From the NCBI GenBank assembly GCA_028714855.1, contig JAQTLP010000009.1, positions 1-64,000 on the forward strand: a stretch of DNA of 64,000 bases, read 5' to 3'. Source of the DNA: Phycisphaerae bacterium (lineage in GTDB: Bacteria > Planctomycetota > Phycisphaerae > Sedimentisphaerales > Anaerobacaceae). Both the position numbers and the translations under genes were made by a program. Below the pieces are notes generated by a model. It made no database searches, was not told where the DNA came from, and worked only from the letters and a program-made list of their open reading frames with translations. Shown piece after piece: positions 26,697-34,255 of this stretch (the first letter of the stretch is position 1; the number at the start of each line of letters is the position of its first letter).

Positions 26697-27359
26697 ATGA
26701 AAAGAAGACGAAACAAAACCGGCGTTACGCTTGTCGAGATACTGGTTGTCGTGGCGGTAATTGCGATATTAATCTCAATGGTAATCGGTATCGCCGCCCG
26801 CATCGACACTCAGGGTAAGGAACAGCTTACAAAAAATACTTTGGCGCTGCTTGATGCCGCTTTGGGGGAATTTGGCGATTACGAGTATAGCTACACAGAC
26901 TACCCAAGTTTCGCTGGGCTTAAGTACCCGCCGGACTGCAATAATTTCGATACGAGCGACTTCGCAACAGAGTTAGGATGGACAATTGGCGGCCCAGGTA
27001 CGCACGATGCCAACTATTCGGGAAGCGAGGTGATGTATTTCTTTCTGAGCAAGGTCCCCGAAAGCAGAACGATACTGGATAAAATCGACACGAAACTGGT
27101 AACTAATCTGGATATCGACGGAGACCCTATAGAAATTACCGTCGGCTCCGGCCCAGGCGCCAAAGTATATGAGCTGTTTAGAGTAATCGACCCCTGGGGT
27201 GAGTCCCTGCGGTATAGCTACTACGATAATACCCTGGAAAATACCACAAGCGAGCCAAGGCGTGTTCCACTGGGACCAGGACCGAAGACTTTCCCTATAG
27301 TTACCTCGGCCGGGGCGGACAAAACTTTCGGCACTGATGATGATATAGAAAGTGAGTAG
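26697..27359 (+). CDS. Pseudopilin 3, GspG-like calcium-site tail
   Basis: The start at ATG 26697 is 25 bases beyond the previous stop; in-frame ATGs at 26619 and 26631 lie inside the preceding gene and would put 26 non-leader residues in front, so are rejected. MKRRRNKTG then VTLVEILVVVAVIAILISMV gives a Gly-Val processing site with Glu at position 5. The globular part (about 220 residues in all) ends FPIVTSAGADKTFGTDDDIE, the same calcium-loop type as its two upstream neighbours, without the preceding conserved YYCGAQ-like block. No clear Shine-Dalgarno sequence precedes it, so translation may be coupled to the gene above. Confidence 0.84.
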   Translation: MKRRRNKTGVTLVEILVVVAVIAILISMVIGIAARIDTQGKEQLTKNTLALLDAALGEFGDYEYSYTDYPSFAGLKYPPDCNNFDTSDFATELGWTIGGPGTHDANYSGSEVMYFFLSKVPESRTILDKIDTKLVTNLDIDGDPIEITVGSGPGAKVYELFRVIDPWGESLRYSYYDNTLENTTSEPRRVPLGPGPKTFPIVTSAGADKTFGTDDDIESE

Positions 27360-27387
27360 GCCGTTTTAGGCCTTTAGCGGCATAAAG

Positions 27388-28149
27388 ATGAAGACAAAAC
27401 ACAGACAATCCGGTCTTTCGCTGATGGAGGAGGTGGTTGTCGTTGCAATCATAGCGATACTTGTCGTTTTCGGCCTGCCTGCCATCCGCGCGTTTACCAG
27501 GTCGGTCGAGTCCGGCGGCAGCGCAAGGGCTATGATAAGCGCGGCCCTGGCTTCAGGCCGTGCCATCGCCGCTAAAGAGCAGCACTACGCCGGCGTCAGG
27601 TTCCAAAATATTTATCAGGAAGACGGCTCCGGCTGTCAGTATATGATTTTCATCGTTTATGACTCCAATCTTCCTCGTGACAGTATGCAAGGCAATCTCG
27701 GCTGCCGGGCAGTCGAGGATTATAAGCCGATTAAGCTGCCTGATTCGGTCGGTGTGATGGATTTAATGGTTAACGATACGGAAATCAGTTCCGACCTTCA
27801 AATAGATACGCCTGCAGAGGTTAATGATACGACTACATTTTCAGTTCTTTTTTCACCATCCGGTAAACTGGTGACACACAACCTTTGGGTCAGGAATAGG
27901 GATGGAGACACCGGTAACGGCAGCAAAGATGATATCTTTAATACAGAATCTAACGTTCGAAATGGTATCGGAATGTTTGTACAGGATGAAAACGGGGAAA
28001 CGGAACAGAGCCGGAATAGTTTTATCATTTATGACAGGGCCGCATTTGAAAAGCTGGATTTGAGCAGCAGATACACTGATTATCTGGATGATTTGGCTTC
28101 GCAGGAGATTTACATAAACCCATACACAGGAACGATGATAGAAAAATAA
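27388..28149 (+). CDS. Pseudopilin 4, GspH-like
   Basis: MKTKHRQSG precedes LSLMEEVVVVAIIAILVVFG: Gly-Leu processing site and Glu at position 5. The following ARAMISAALASGRAIAAKEQ helix and the beta-rich rest (YAGVRFQ, QYMIFIVYDSNL, FSVLFSPSGKLVTHNLWVRN) match the GspH/FimT minor pseudopilin pattern. It has no calcium-loop tail. It begins 28 bases after pseudopilin 3. In type II systems GspH belongs to the tip complex with GspI, GspJ and GspK, and the genes downstream fit those slots. Confidence 0.85.
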   Translation: MKTKHRQSGLSLMEEVVVVAIIAILVVFGLPAIRAFTRSVESGGSARAMISAALASGRAIAAKEQHYAGVRFQNIYQEDGSGCQYMIFIVYDSNLPRDSMQGNLGCRAVEDYKPIKLPDSVGVMDLMVNDTEISSDLQIDTPAEVNDTTTFSVLFSPSGKLVTHNLWVRNRDGDTGNGSKDDIFNTESNVRNGIGMFVQDENGETEQSRNSFIIYDRAAFEKLDLSSRYTDYLDDLASQEIYINPYTGTMIEK

Positions 28150-28154
28150 AATTA

Positions 28155-28182
28155 GTTGTTAGTTCGTGGTTTGTAGTTCATA
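28155..28182. repeat. 7-bp repeat array, left arm (reverse orientation)
   Basis: Four consecutive heptamers, GTTGTTA, GTTCGTG, GTTTGTA and GTTCATA, i.e. reverse complements of the [TACGAAC]-type unit. The last two (28169-28182) are an exact 14-bp inverted match to 28578-28591 on the other side of the four-helix-bundle gene. Confidence 0.75.
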
Positions 28183-28201
28183 AATAAAGGTTGGGAATAC
28201 A

Positions 28202-28552
28202 ATGAGTTTTAGATTTGAAGAATTGGTGGTTTATCAAAAAACTCTGGATTTTGTTGACAAGATTTATTCGTTAACTAAAGACTACCCTCGCGATGAGATG
28301 TTTGGCTTGACGAGTCAGTTGCGAAGGGCTGCTGTTTCGATTTCTTTGAATATTGCCGAAGGTTCTGCCCGGACCAAAAAGGATTTTGGCAGGTTTATCG
28401 ATATGGCAAGAGGTTCAATTTTTGAATGTGTTGCTATATTAAAACTCTCTGTGAGGCAGAATTATATGAACCAGTTGAAATTTGAGGAGTTAGAAAAAGA
28501 CCTGGTTGAGATATCAAAAATGTTAAGTGGTTTAAAGCGTAAATTGTCTTAA
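28202..28552 (+). CDS. Four-helix-bundle protein (23S rRNA intervening-sequence/S23 family)
   Basis: 116 residues, helical throughout, with hallmarks of the S23/IVP family: FRFEELVVYQKTLDFVDKIY, YPRDEMFGLTSQLRRAAVSI, SLNIAEGSARTKKDFGRFID and the central ARGSIFECVAILKLS. These proteins were first seen encoded inside intervening sequences of 23S rRNA and are common as stand-alone genes; their biochemical role is unsettled, and related proteins (Avd) serve diversity-generating retroelements, but no reverse transcriptase is present here. It interrupts the pseudopilin series, breaking a tight operon with 52 bases before and 26 after it, and is bracketed by inverted heptamer arrays. It looks like an inserted cassette. 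Confidence 0.88.
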   Translation: MSFRFEELVVYQKTLDFVDKIYSLTKDYPRDEMFGLTSQLRRAAVSISLNIAEGSARTKKDFGRFIDMARGSIFECVAILKLSVRQNYMNQLKFEELEKDLVEISKMLSGLKRKLS

Positions 28553-28556
28553 AGGC

Positions 28557-28591
28557 TACGAACTACGAACTACGAACTATGAACTACAAAC
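28557..28591. repeat. 7-bp repeat array, right arm
   Basis: Five head-to-tail heptamers: TACGAAC three times, TATGAAC, TACAAAC. The array runs into the next gene: the ATG at 28579 and the codons for Asn, Tyr, Lys are made from repeat units four and five. Confidence 0.85.
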
Positions 28592-29364
28592 TAAGTAATT
28601 CCGGTTTTTCTCTTACTGAGGTGCTGATAGCAGTGGGGATACTGGCTGTCGGAATGGTTTTTGTGGCCGGCGTTTTTCCAGCGGGTATTTATTTAACGAC
28701 AATCGCCACTGAAAGGACCATTGCTGCGGTGGCTGCTGACGAGGCCTTTGCAAAAATAAGAATATACGCCGTAGGCGACCTTCTCGATGCAACTGATAAT
28801 GTTGACATCACCACATTGCCAACAAACTCGCTAACGGACTTCAATGATTCCACCATATTTCATGCAACATCAGGAATTACGGCTGACGAATTTCAATATC
28901 CTTCGGTCGATACGAACGAACCGAACCAGTACTGCTGGTCGGCTTTGTGTAGGCGGGTAGCGCCTGACCCTAATCAGCTCGTGCAGGTAATAGTCTTTGT
29001 GAGCAGGAAGACAGGCGGGAACCTGAAGTATCCGGACCCGAGCGATCCGCTCAACAGCATGATCTATATCGATTGGCCGAGGCCGGTCATGGTCGGTGTA
29101 ACGGGGACTGCCGGCGGTAACGAGCTGACAATCGACTCCGGCTATGAAACATTTATCAACGACGGCTATACGGTAGTCGATGACGCGACCGGCCGGATTT
29201 ATCGCGTCCTCGAGCGTTATAAACCGCCCGATGACGACACAATTCTGCTTGACATGAATTGGGATGGGACGTCTGGAGCTGGATTTGTTTGGGTGGTCCC
29301 GCCGCCGGTCGGAGGCGGCAGACGCCCCTGCATAACGGTGTATCAGAAATTAATAATTTTTTGA
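28579..29364 (+). CDS. Pseudopilin 5, GspI/PilV-like
   Basis: MNYKLSNSG then FSLTEVLIAVGILAVGMVFV: Gly-Phe processing site, Glu at position 5. The helix continues into ERTIAAVAADEAFAKIRIYA, the pattern of GspI/PilV minor pseudopilins. The body includes QYCWSALCRRV and LVQVIVFVSRKTGGN, similar to PilV-type domains, and ends in a Pro/Gly-rich segment (VVPPPVGGGRRPCITVYQKL). The start codon and first residues derive from the 7-bp repeat array, and there is no separate ribosome site, so the original N-terminus may have been replaced when the neighbouring cassette arrived. The stop lies 47 bases before the next start. Confidence 0.82.
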   Translation: MNYKLSNSGFSLTEVLIAVGILAVGMVFVAGVFPAGIYLTTIATERTIAAVAADEAFAKIRIYAVGDLLDATDNVDITTLPTNSLTDFNDSTIFHATSGITADEFQYPSVDTNEPNQYCWSALCRRVAPDPNQLVQVIVFVSRKTGGNLKYPDPSDPLNSMIYIDWPRPVMVGVTGTAGGNELTIDSGYETFINDGYTVVDDATGRIYRVLERYKPPDDDTILLDMNWDGTSGAGFVWVVPPPVGGGRRPCITVYQKLIIF

Positions 29365-29411
29365 ACTTAAAAAATAAAATCATGGTGTCTTCGTGTCTTG
29401 GTGGCAAAAAG

Positions 29412-30311
29412 ATGAAAAAGGCTTTTACTCTAATTGAGGTTGTAGTCGCTGTTGCGCTCCTGGCGGTAGTGTTTGTCTTTGCAGGCATGATTTTCAGGGT
29501 CGGCATAGAATCCTACCGCATCGCCGGCGCAAATGCGGAAATTATGCAGAAACTGCGTGCCATCACCGACCAGCTTAACGCCGACTTCAGGGGCGCAATA
29601 TCACCCCCGGGAGGAATGATACATTTTGTTTATCCCGTTGGTTATCTCGACCCAAACAGCATATCCTACATTGATAATAAATTTACTTATACCGCTGCTG
29701 ATATGGCTAATATTAAAGGTGTGAGGTCAGATAGTATCGTGTTTTTTGCAACCGGGGATTTTCAATCTACCCGTCAATATGCTTACGCCGGTTCAACTTC
29801 AGACAAAACTGTAATAGGTAATGTCGCGTGTATATTTTACGCTCTTGCAAACGTACCCACGTATAGTCTGGAGGAGAAACCTGACCCCAAAAAAAAGATA
29901 TTGATGAGAAGACAAACAATAATAATCCCGGATCCAAACTGGGTTCCGTTAGATATAAATGATTTGGGTGAATATTGTAATGCACAGTCTTTGGCTGATT
30001 TAATTGCAGATTTTGATGCTAATACCCTGACGGACGACAAGAATTTGGACCCTAATAACCCGGATGATGTAGTAAACTATATGGCTAAAGGAGTGGACGA
30101 TTTCACGATACAATATGTTGGGACTGAGTCGCCTCCGGACCTTTCTAAAAATTTTAATGACTGGCGGCCGAACAATAGCGATGTTATCGCCGGCTGGGCT
30201 GGGGAAGCATTAATTCCAATAGCCTTTAAGTTTACCTTTACGTTATACGATTCCAAGGCGATTATAAAAGAAGGCAGGAAATTTACCCATATCGTCTATG
30301 TAGGAAATTAA
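29412..30311 (+). CDS. Pseudopilin 6, GspJ-like
   Basis: MKKA then FTLIEVVVAVALLAVVFVFA gives the Ala-Phe site with Glu at position 5, followed by MIFRVGIESYRIAGANAEIM and QLNADFRGAI, as in GspJ/PilW-type minor pseudopilins, where an Asp-Phe/Arg segment follows the helix. The C-terminal half has KGVDDFTIQYVG and IPIAFKFTFTLYDSKAIIKE, also GspJ-like. ATG 29412 is used; ATG 29382 would extend by ten residues, and frames from 29259 overlap the previous gene. The bases just before the start (TGTCTTCGTGTCTTGGTGGC) resemble a sequence that recurs widely in bacterial intergenic repeats. Confidence 0.82.
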   Translation: MKKAFTLIEVVVAVALLAVVFVFAGMIFRVGIESYRIAGANAEIMQKLRAITDQLNADFRGAISPPGGMIHFVYPVGYLDPNSISYIDNKFTYTAADMANIKGVRSDSIVFFATGDFQSTRQYAYAGSTSDKTVIGNVACIFYALANVPTYSLEEKPDPKKKILMRRQTIIIPDPNWVPLDINDLGEYCNAQSLADLIADFDANTLTDDKNLDPNNPDDVVNYMAKGVDDFTIQYVGTESPPDLSKNFNDWRPNNSDVIAGWAGEALIPIAFKFTFTLYDSKAIIKEGRKFTHIVYVGN

Positions 30312-30314
30312 GAA

Positions 30315-30335
30315 GTTCATGGTTTTTAGATTATA
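30315..30335. repeat. Short heptamer array before the GspK-like gene
   Basis: Three degenerate heptamers in GTT orientation (GTTCATG, GTTTTTA, GATTATA), facing the array at 30374-30401. The pairing copies the arrangement around the four-helix-bundle gene but encloses only 38 bases. Confidence 0.45.
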
Positions 30336-30351
30336 GCATAGGGAATAAAGC

Positions 30352-32883
30352 ATGATAAAAACAGGATTCAAACTACGAACCACGAACCACGAACCACGAA
30401 CAAGGCTTGCCTCGGCCCTTATCATCGCTGTGATTTTGACCAGCCTGCTGGCCATCATCGGCATGATGTTCGTTATGATTGCGCGGGTGGACAAAATGTC
30501 GACATCGGCAATATCGCAAAACAAGGACCTTGATTCTGTTGCCGAAGCAGTTGTTGCGAAAATATCGCAGGAGTTGGTTTTAGATGTCCCGGGCGTGGCG
30601 GGGCAGGAATACTATGACTATCCCGATGCCAACAGTAATGCATGGCTGGCAAGTCTCGAACCGTACAAGTCCGGCACAAATTATTACTGGCGGCGGATAA
30701 GTGATATCTATAATAGGCTGGATGCAAATGATTTGCCGGCTGGAATCGTTCCTGATTACCAGTCAAGTATTGCTGAAGATGTTAGTGCCGATGCCGATGG
30801 TGACGGCGTGGCCGACTCAAAATGGGTCAAGCTTGATGATATAACCTCCAGCAAAGGTAAATCCATTTACGCGGCTGTCAGAATCGTTGACAACGGCGCA
30901 ATGCTGAATGTCAACACCGCTTATGAATTCGACCCGAATGCAGGGAGCTCTAATCGGATTGACGGCTCAAGTCAGACACAAATTGACCTCTTTACTTTGG
31001 CACAAAGAAGTCTTTCAAATACCATAGGTCAGCTTGATGATGCAAGATTTGGTGACGAGCCCCTTCCTCACAATTTGGACGATTACATCAGAGATGTTGT
31101 CTGGCGTTATAATGAACCAGACGGCAATTACGCGCCGTTTGATATCTCCGACGAGCTGGAGATAAGAAACAGATTTACCCTGAACCGGACCGGTGTCGAC
31201 TGCCGCCTTGAAAACTTCTGGGCCGATGCATTTAAAGGCGCAGGTTATTTGAGCACCCCAGTTACAGTAACAGCGGGTAATTACAGTGATTGGCTTGAAG
31301 AGGTACATTATGATTCGTTGGTGCCAACGGCGTATTCCTATCGGCACATCGGCACTATTTACAATATGGACCGGATTATCACCCCCGATTGTAACAAGAT
31401 GACTAATATAAATACTGCTGATGTTAATACTTTATGCGAAAGCATTCGCAGAATTCTTAGTGATGCTAATTATCCGGATGTTAATAGTGTATCCGCACAG
31501 ATAGCAGTCAATCTGATTGATTTTCGCGATAGCGATTCGAACGATATTACCGTTTATTACAATCCGGATGACGACGAGTCCTATTACGGCTTTGAGCAGC
31601 CGTGTATTTATATCTCCGAGCTGGCCCACAAATTTAAACAGGATTCGGTTGACCCCACTATTGTTTATACGTCTTATGCGATTGAGCTTTACAAGCCCTA
31701 TGCGGGGGATAGCGACCCCTGCGGTTGGCAGCTTGTGAGCGGCGGCGGTAAGATCCAGATAAATAATTGGACGGCAGGCGAGCAGTATTATGTCATACTA
31801 AATGAGGACCCTTGTGTGCCGCTTGATGTTAATACGGGAACTACCGTGCAGCCTTACTCATTTAGTTTTGCCGCAGGCGACGAAATAGAGCTGCAGCGGC
31901 CCCTTCCCGGCGGCGGCCATATTAAAGTTGATTCGAAGGTGGTCCCTGACCCCTGTGGCGGCTGGTTGGATTATTCTGGTAATCCCCGCAGTATCCAGAG
32001 GGATATTGACCGGCACAAGTGTATAAGGCGTTTGTGGGCAGGTGCCGCTGATGTGTGTACTCCGACGTTGGGCAGCTACAATAGTTATTCGAGCAGTGAC
32101 TCGAATATGATTCAGGCGCATCCCGAAAACAAACCTTTTACAAACATAGGCGAGATCGGAATGATTCTCCGCAAAAGGGCCTATCCGGATCAGTATGTCC
32201 CGTATGCGATGAACTCAAACGATACCGAAGCCACTGCGAGAGTTGATTTAGCTGACCCTAATTTCCAGAAGCTTTTTAAATATTTTACCGTCTTAGACCC
32301 TGCGGTTTACTCCTGGAACGACCCAAACGAAACAAGGGTTAAAGGTCGAATCAATATCAATACCGCACCGTGGTATGTTTTGGCGCAATTGCCCTGGGTT
32401 TCGCAGAAAAGTAGCGGCAACGACGACGCCAATCTCGCACGGGCAATCGTCGCATACAGGGACCAAGATAATCTTTTGTCTTCCGGCGGGCCTGATTATA
32501 GCGGCCGTTCTGGAGAACCGGGCTTTAGGGGTATCGGTGAGTTAAATAGGGTTGTTGCCGGCCCGGATAATTACAGTATGAATTACTACATTCTGGGTGC
32601 CGAAAGAAACATCGATTTGCCCGGTTTCCCGGATTTAACAACGCCTGCTCCAAGTTTGGGCGATGGTGCCCCTTACGATTTCGAGGAGCGCGATGTGATT
32701 TTCTCGCGGATTAGCAATCTCGTTACTGTCCGCAGTGATGTTTTCACTGCCTATATCCTCGTTCGCATCGGCCGCGACGGCCCGCAAAAGAGGGTTATGG
32801 CCATACTCGACAGAAGTAATGTCTATCCCGGCAGCGGCAAAGTCAGGGTTATTGCCATTCACCCTGTCCCCGACCCGAGATAG
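30352..32883 (+). CDS. Very large GspK-like minor pseudopilin/exported protein
   Basis: 843 residues, nearly three times a normal GspK. The N-terminal RLASALIIAVILTSLLAIIG is a GspK-like hydrophobic helix; as in GspK, there is no Glu at mature position 5, and the processing site is atypical. GspK-type features follow: SVAEAVVAKISQELVLDVPG, VRIVDNGAMLNVNTAYEF, NINTADVNTLCESIRRIL and RININTAPWYVLAQLPWVS, the 'INTA' motifs being the start of GspK's helix-hairpin-helix-like domain. Residues 1-18 (with LRTTNHEPRT) are translated from the 7-bp repeat array 30374-30401. The extra size may hold an added recognition domain. It is the last gene of the cluster; no gspD, L or M is in the window. Confidence 0.8.
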   Translation: MIKTGFKLRTTNHEPRTRLASALIIAVILTSLLAIIGMMFVMIARVDKMSTSAISQNKDLDSVAEAVVAKISQELVLDVPGVAGQEYYDYPDANSNAWLASLEPYKSGTNYYWRRISDIYNRLDANDLPAGIVPDYQSSIAEDVSADADGDGVADSKWVKLDDITSSKGKSIYAAVRIVDNGAMLNVNTAYEFDPNAGSSNRIDGSSQTQIDLFTLAQRSLSNTIGQLDDARFGDEPLPHNLDDYIRDVVWRYNEPDGNYAPFDISDELEIRNRFTLNRTGVDCRLENFWADAFKGAGYLSTPVTVTAGNYSDWLEEVHYDSLVPTAYSYRHIGTIYNMDRIITPDCNKMTNINTADVNTLCESIRRILSDANYPDVNSVSAQIAVNLIDFRDSDSNDITVYYNPDDDESYYGFEQPCIYISELAHKFKQDSVDPTIVYTSYAIELYKPYAGDSDPCGWQLVSGGGKIQINNWTAGEQYYVILNEDPCVPLDVNTGTTVQPYSFSFAAGDEIELQRPLPGGGHIKVDSKVVPDPCGGWLDYSGNPRSIQRDIDRHKCIRRLWAGAADVCTPTLGSYNSYSSSDSNMIQAHPENKPFTNIGEIGMILRKRAYPDQYVPYAMNSNDTEATARVDLADPNFQKLFKYFTVLDPAVYSWNDPNETRVKGRININTAPWYVLAQLPWVSQKSSGNDDANLARAIVAYRDQDNLLSSGGPDYSGRSGEPGFRGIGELNRVVAGPDNYSMNYYILGAERNIDLPGFPDLTTPAPSLGDGAPYDFEERDVIFSRISNLVTVRSDVFTAYILVRIGRDGPQKRVMAILDRSNVYPGSGKVRVIAIHPVPDPR
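30374..30401. repeat. 7-bp repeat array inside the GspK-like coding sequence
   Basis: TACGAAC followed by CACGAAC three times, in frame, giving the peptide LRTTNHEPRT ahead of the membrane helix. Confidence 0.85.
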
Positions 32884-32901
32884 GTTCTTATGAAGATGAT
32901 G

Positions 32902-33723
32902 CTAAACTTTTGATTTTAGAAGCTGCAGCAATTCAGCGTGTACTTTTTTGTTCGCTGCTATCGTGTAGAATTTCTGACCCTCGTAGCCGTCTAAATCAAC
33001 GGGAAAGATTTTTCCACCCTGCCAGTCGCTCACAGCAGCCCCCGCGACTTCGGCAATCAGAATCCCGGCTGCTATGTCCCACAACTTTTGGTACTGGGCA
33101 ATTGTAGCGACGAGCCCTCCTTTTGCGACGTAAGCAAGCTGCAGGGCCGTTGTGCCGATGTTGCGAAATCTCGTTTTCTGCATAATTTTGCATGCCCAGT
33201 CCGGCACGCCGTCATCAAAATGACTGTCCAGCCCGACGCTCGAATAGACATTCATTTCCTCTTCGCCGGCGTTTATTTGCTTACCGTTCATCTGCGCCTG
33301 GCCGCCTTTAACTGCCGTGAACATCGAATTTGTCGCCGGCTCAAAAATCGCACCCGCAACCGACTCGCCTTTGTGCATTACTGCAATGCTGACGGTAAAC
33401 AGAAGCATTTGGTGGGCGTAATTATTGGTTCCGTCTATCGGGTCGATGACCCACCAGAAAGAATCTGTCCCTCGCGGCGGCTGCTTGAATATCCTGCCTG
33501 TGTCGCCTTCTTCAGCGATAAAGCCGTGGTTCGGGTAACTTTCCTTAATCTTATCGATGATTATCTGCTGGCATTGAGCGTCAGCCTGGGTTACCAATTC
33601 GCTGTTGTTTTTTATCGAAACTTTGATAGAGCTGAGTTCTTCCATCGCCCGCTGCCCAGCCAGGCGCGCTGCTGCAACACCGGTTTCCAGCATCCTGCTT
33701 AAATCTCTCTGTTCTAATACCAT
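32902..33723 (-). CDS. Inositol-monophosphatase-family protein
   Basis: 273 residues of the Mg2+-dependent, Li+-sensitive phosphatase superfamily (IMPase/CysQ/fructose-bisphosphatase GlpX-like group). Metal and catalytic motifs: IAEEGDTG, WVIDPIDGTNNYAH, and the late WDIAAGILIAEVAGA, which holds the third metal aspartate. The substrate could be inositol phosphate, 3'-phosphoadenosine phosphate (CysQ) or histidinol phosphate; sequence alone does not tell. ATG 33723 is used because the helix RDLSRMLETGVAAARLAG fits the family N-terminus; longer frames starting at 33942 run into the divergent gene's leader. The stop converges with that of the GspK-like gene, 18 bases away. Confidence 0.9.
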   Translation of the reverse strand: MVLEQRDLSRMLETGVAAARLAGQRAMEELSSIKVSIKNNSELVTQADAQCQQIIIDKIKESYPNHGFIAEEGDTGRIFKQPPRGTDSFWWVIDPIDGTNNYAHQMLLFTVSIAVMHKGESVAGAIFEPATNSMFTAVKGGQAQMNGKQINAGEEEMNVYSSVGLDSHFDDGVPDWACKIMQKTRFRNIGTTALQLAYVAKGGLVATIAQYQKLWDIAAGILIAEVAGAAVSDWQGGKIFPVDLDGYEGQKFYTIAANKKVHAELLQLLKSKV

Positions 33724-33771
33724 ATGGTTCTGCCTTGACAAAATTACAATATTGCCTATTCTAACGCAATT

Positions 33772-34239
33772 ATGCAGGTGAGCCAACAGATAAGTAAACC
33801 GAAAATCTTTTACCGTGCATTGTCTCACCAGCGCCTCGGCGCCGGATTTATTTTCTTGGCGCTGGTTGCTTTTTTTGGCCTGTTTGCGTTGACGGGGCAC
33901 TACAAAATTTCGCTGTGGCCTTATCCCTGCGGTTTCCAGCAAAGATATAACCTGCCATGTCCGACTTGTGGGGTAACCACTTCGGTAAAGGCCTTCGCTC
34001 AGGGCAGAATTCTGGAGTCGTTTTACATCCAGCCGGCCGCCGCGTTTTTATGCTGTGTACTGACAATTTCAGCGTTTTTGGCTTTGTTTATAGCTGTTTC
34101 TGGAATATACTTCAGTTTTCTTAATCGTTTTTTCGATAAGACTAAAATAAAATACGCAGTTTTAGCCCTGATAATTATTGTCGCTGTCGGCTGGGCGGTA
34201 ACATTAGCTCGGGCACTGGCGGCAAACAGTCAGGGATGA
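33772..34239 (+). CDS. DUF2752 small membrane protein
   Basis: 155 residues with three hydrophobic segments: LGAGFIFLALVAFFGLFALT, FLCCVLTISAFLALFIAVSG, and AVLALIIIVAVGWAVTLARA. Between the first and second lies YNLPCPTCGVTTSVKAFAQG, the Cys-Pro-x-Cys-Gly motif (Cys63/Cys66) that defines DUF2752. The function of this family is unknown; it is common in planctomycetes and Bacteroidota, and the paired cysteines may bind metal or be redox-active. Diverges from the phosphatase gene by 48 bases and is followed 16 bases on by a lipoprotein gene, with which it is probably transcribed. Confidence 0.82.
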   Translation: MQVSQQISKPKIFYRALSHQRLGAGFIFLALVAFFGLFALTGHYKISLWPYPCGFQQRYNLPCPTCGVTTSVKAFAQGRILESFYIQPAAAFLCCVLTISAFLALFIAVSGIYFSFLNRFFDKTKIKYAVLALIIIVAVGWAVTLARALAANSQG

Positions 34240-34255
34240 GTAAAAGAAAGGAATT

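Noticed and set aside
28202-28552. Avd accessory gene of a diversity-generating retroelement
   Set aside because: No reverse transcriptase, template or variable repeat in the window; family resemblance only.
28155-28591. CRISPR array
   Set aside because: Units are 7 bases without spacers and occur in opposite orientations around a gene; no cas genes.
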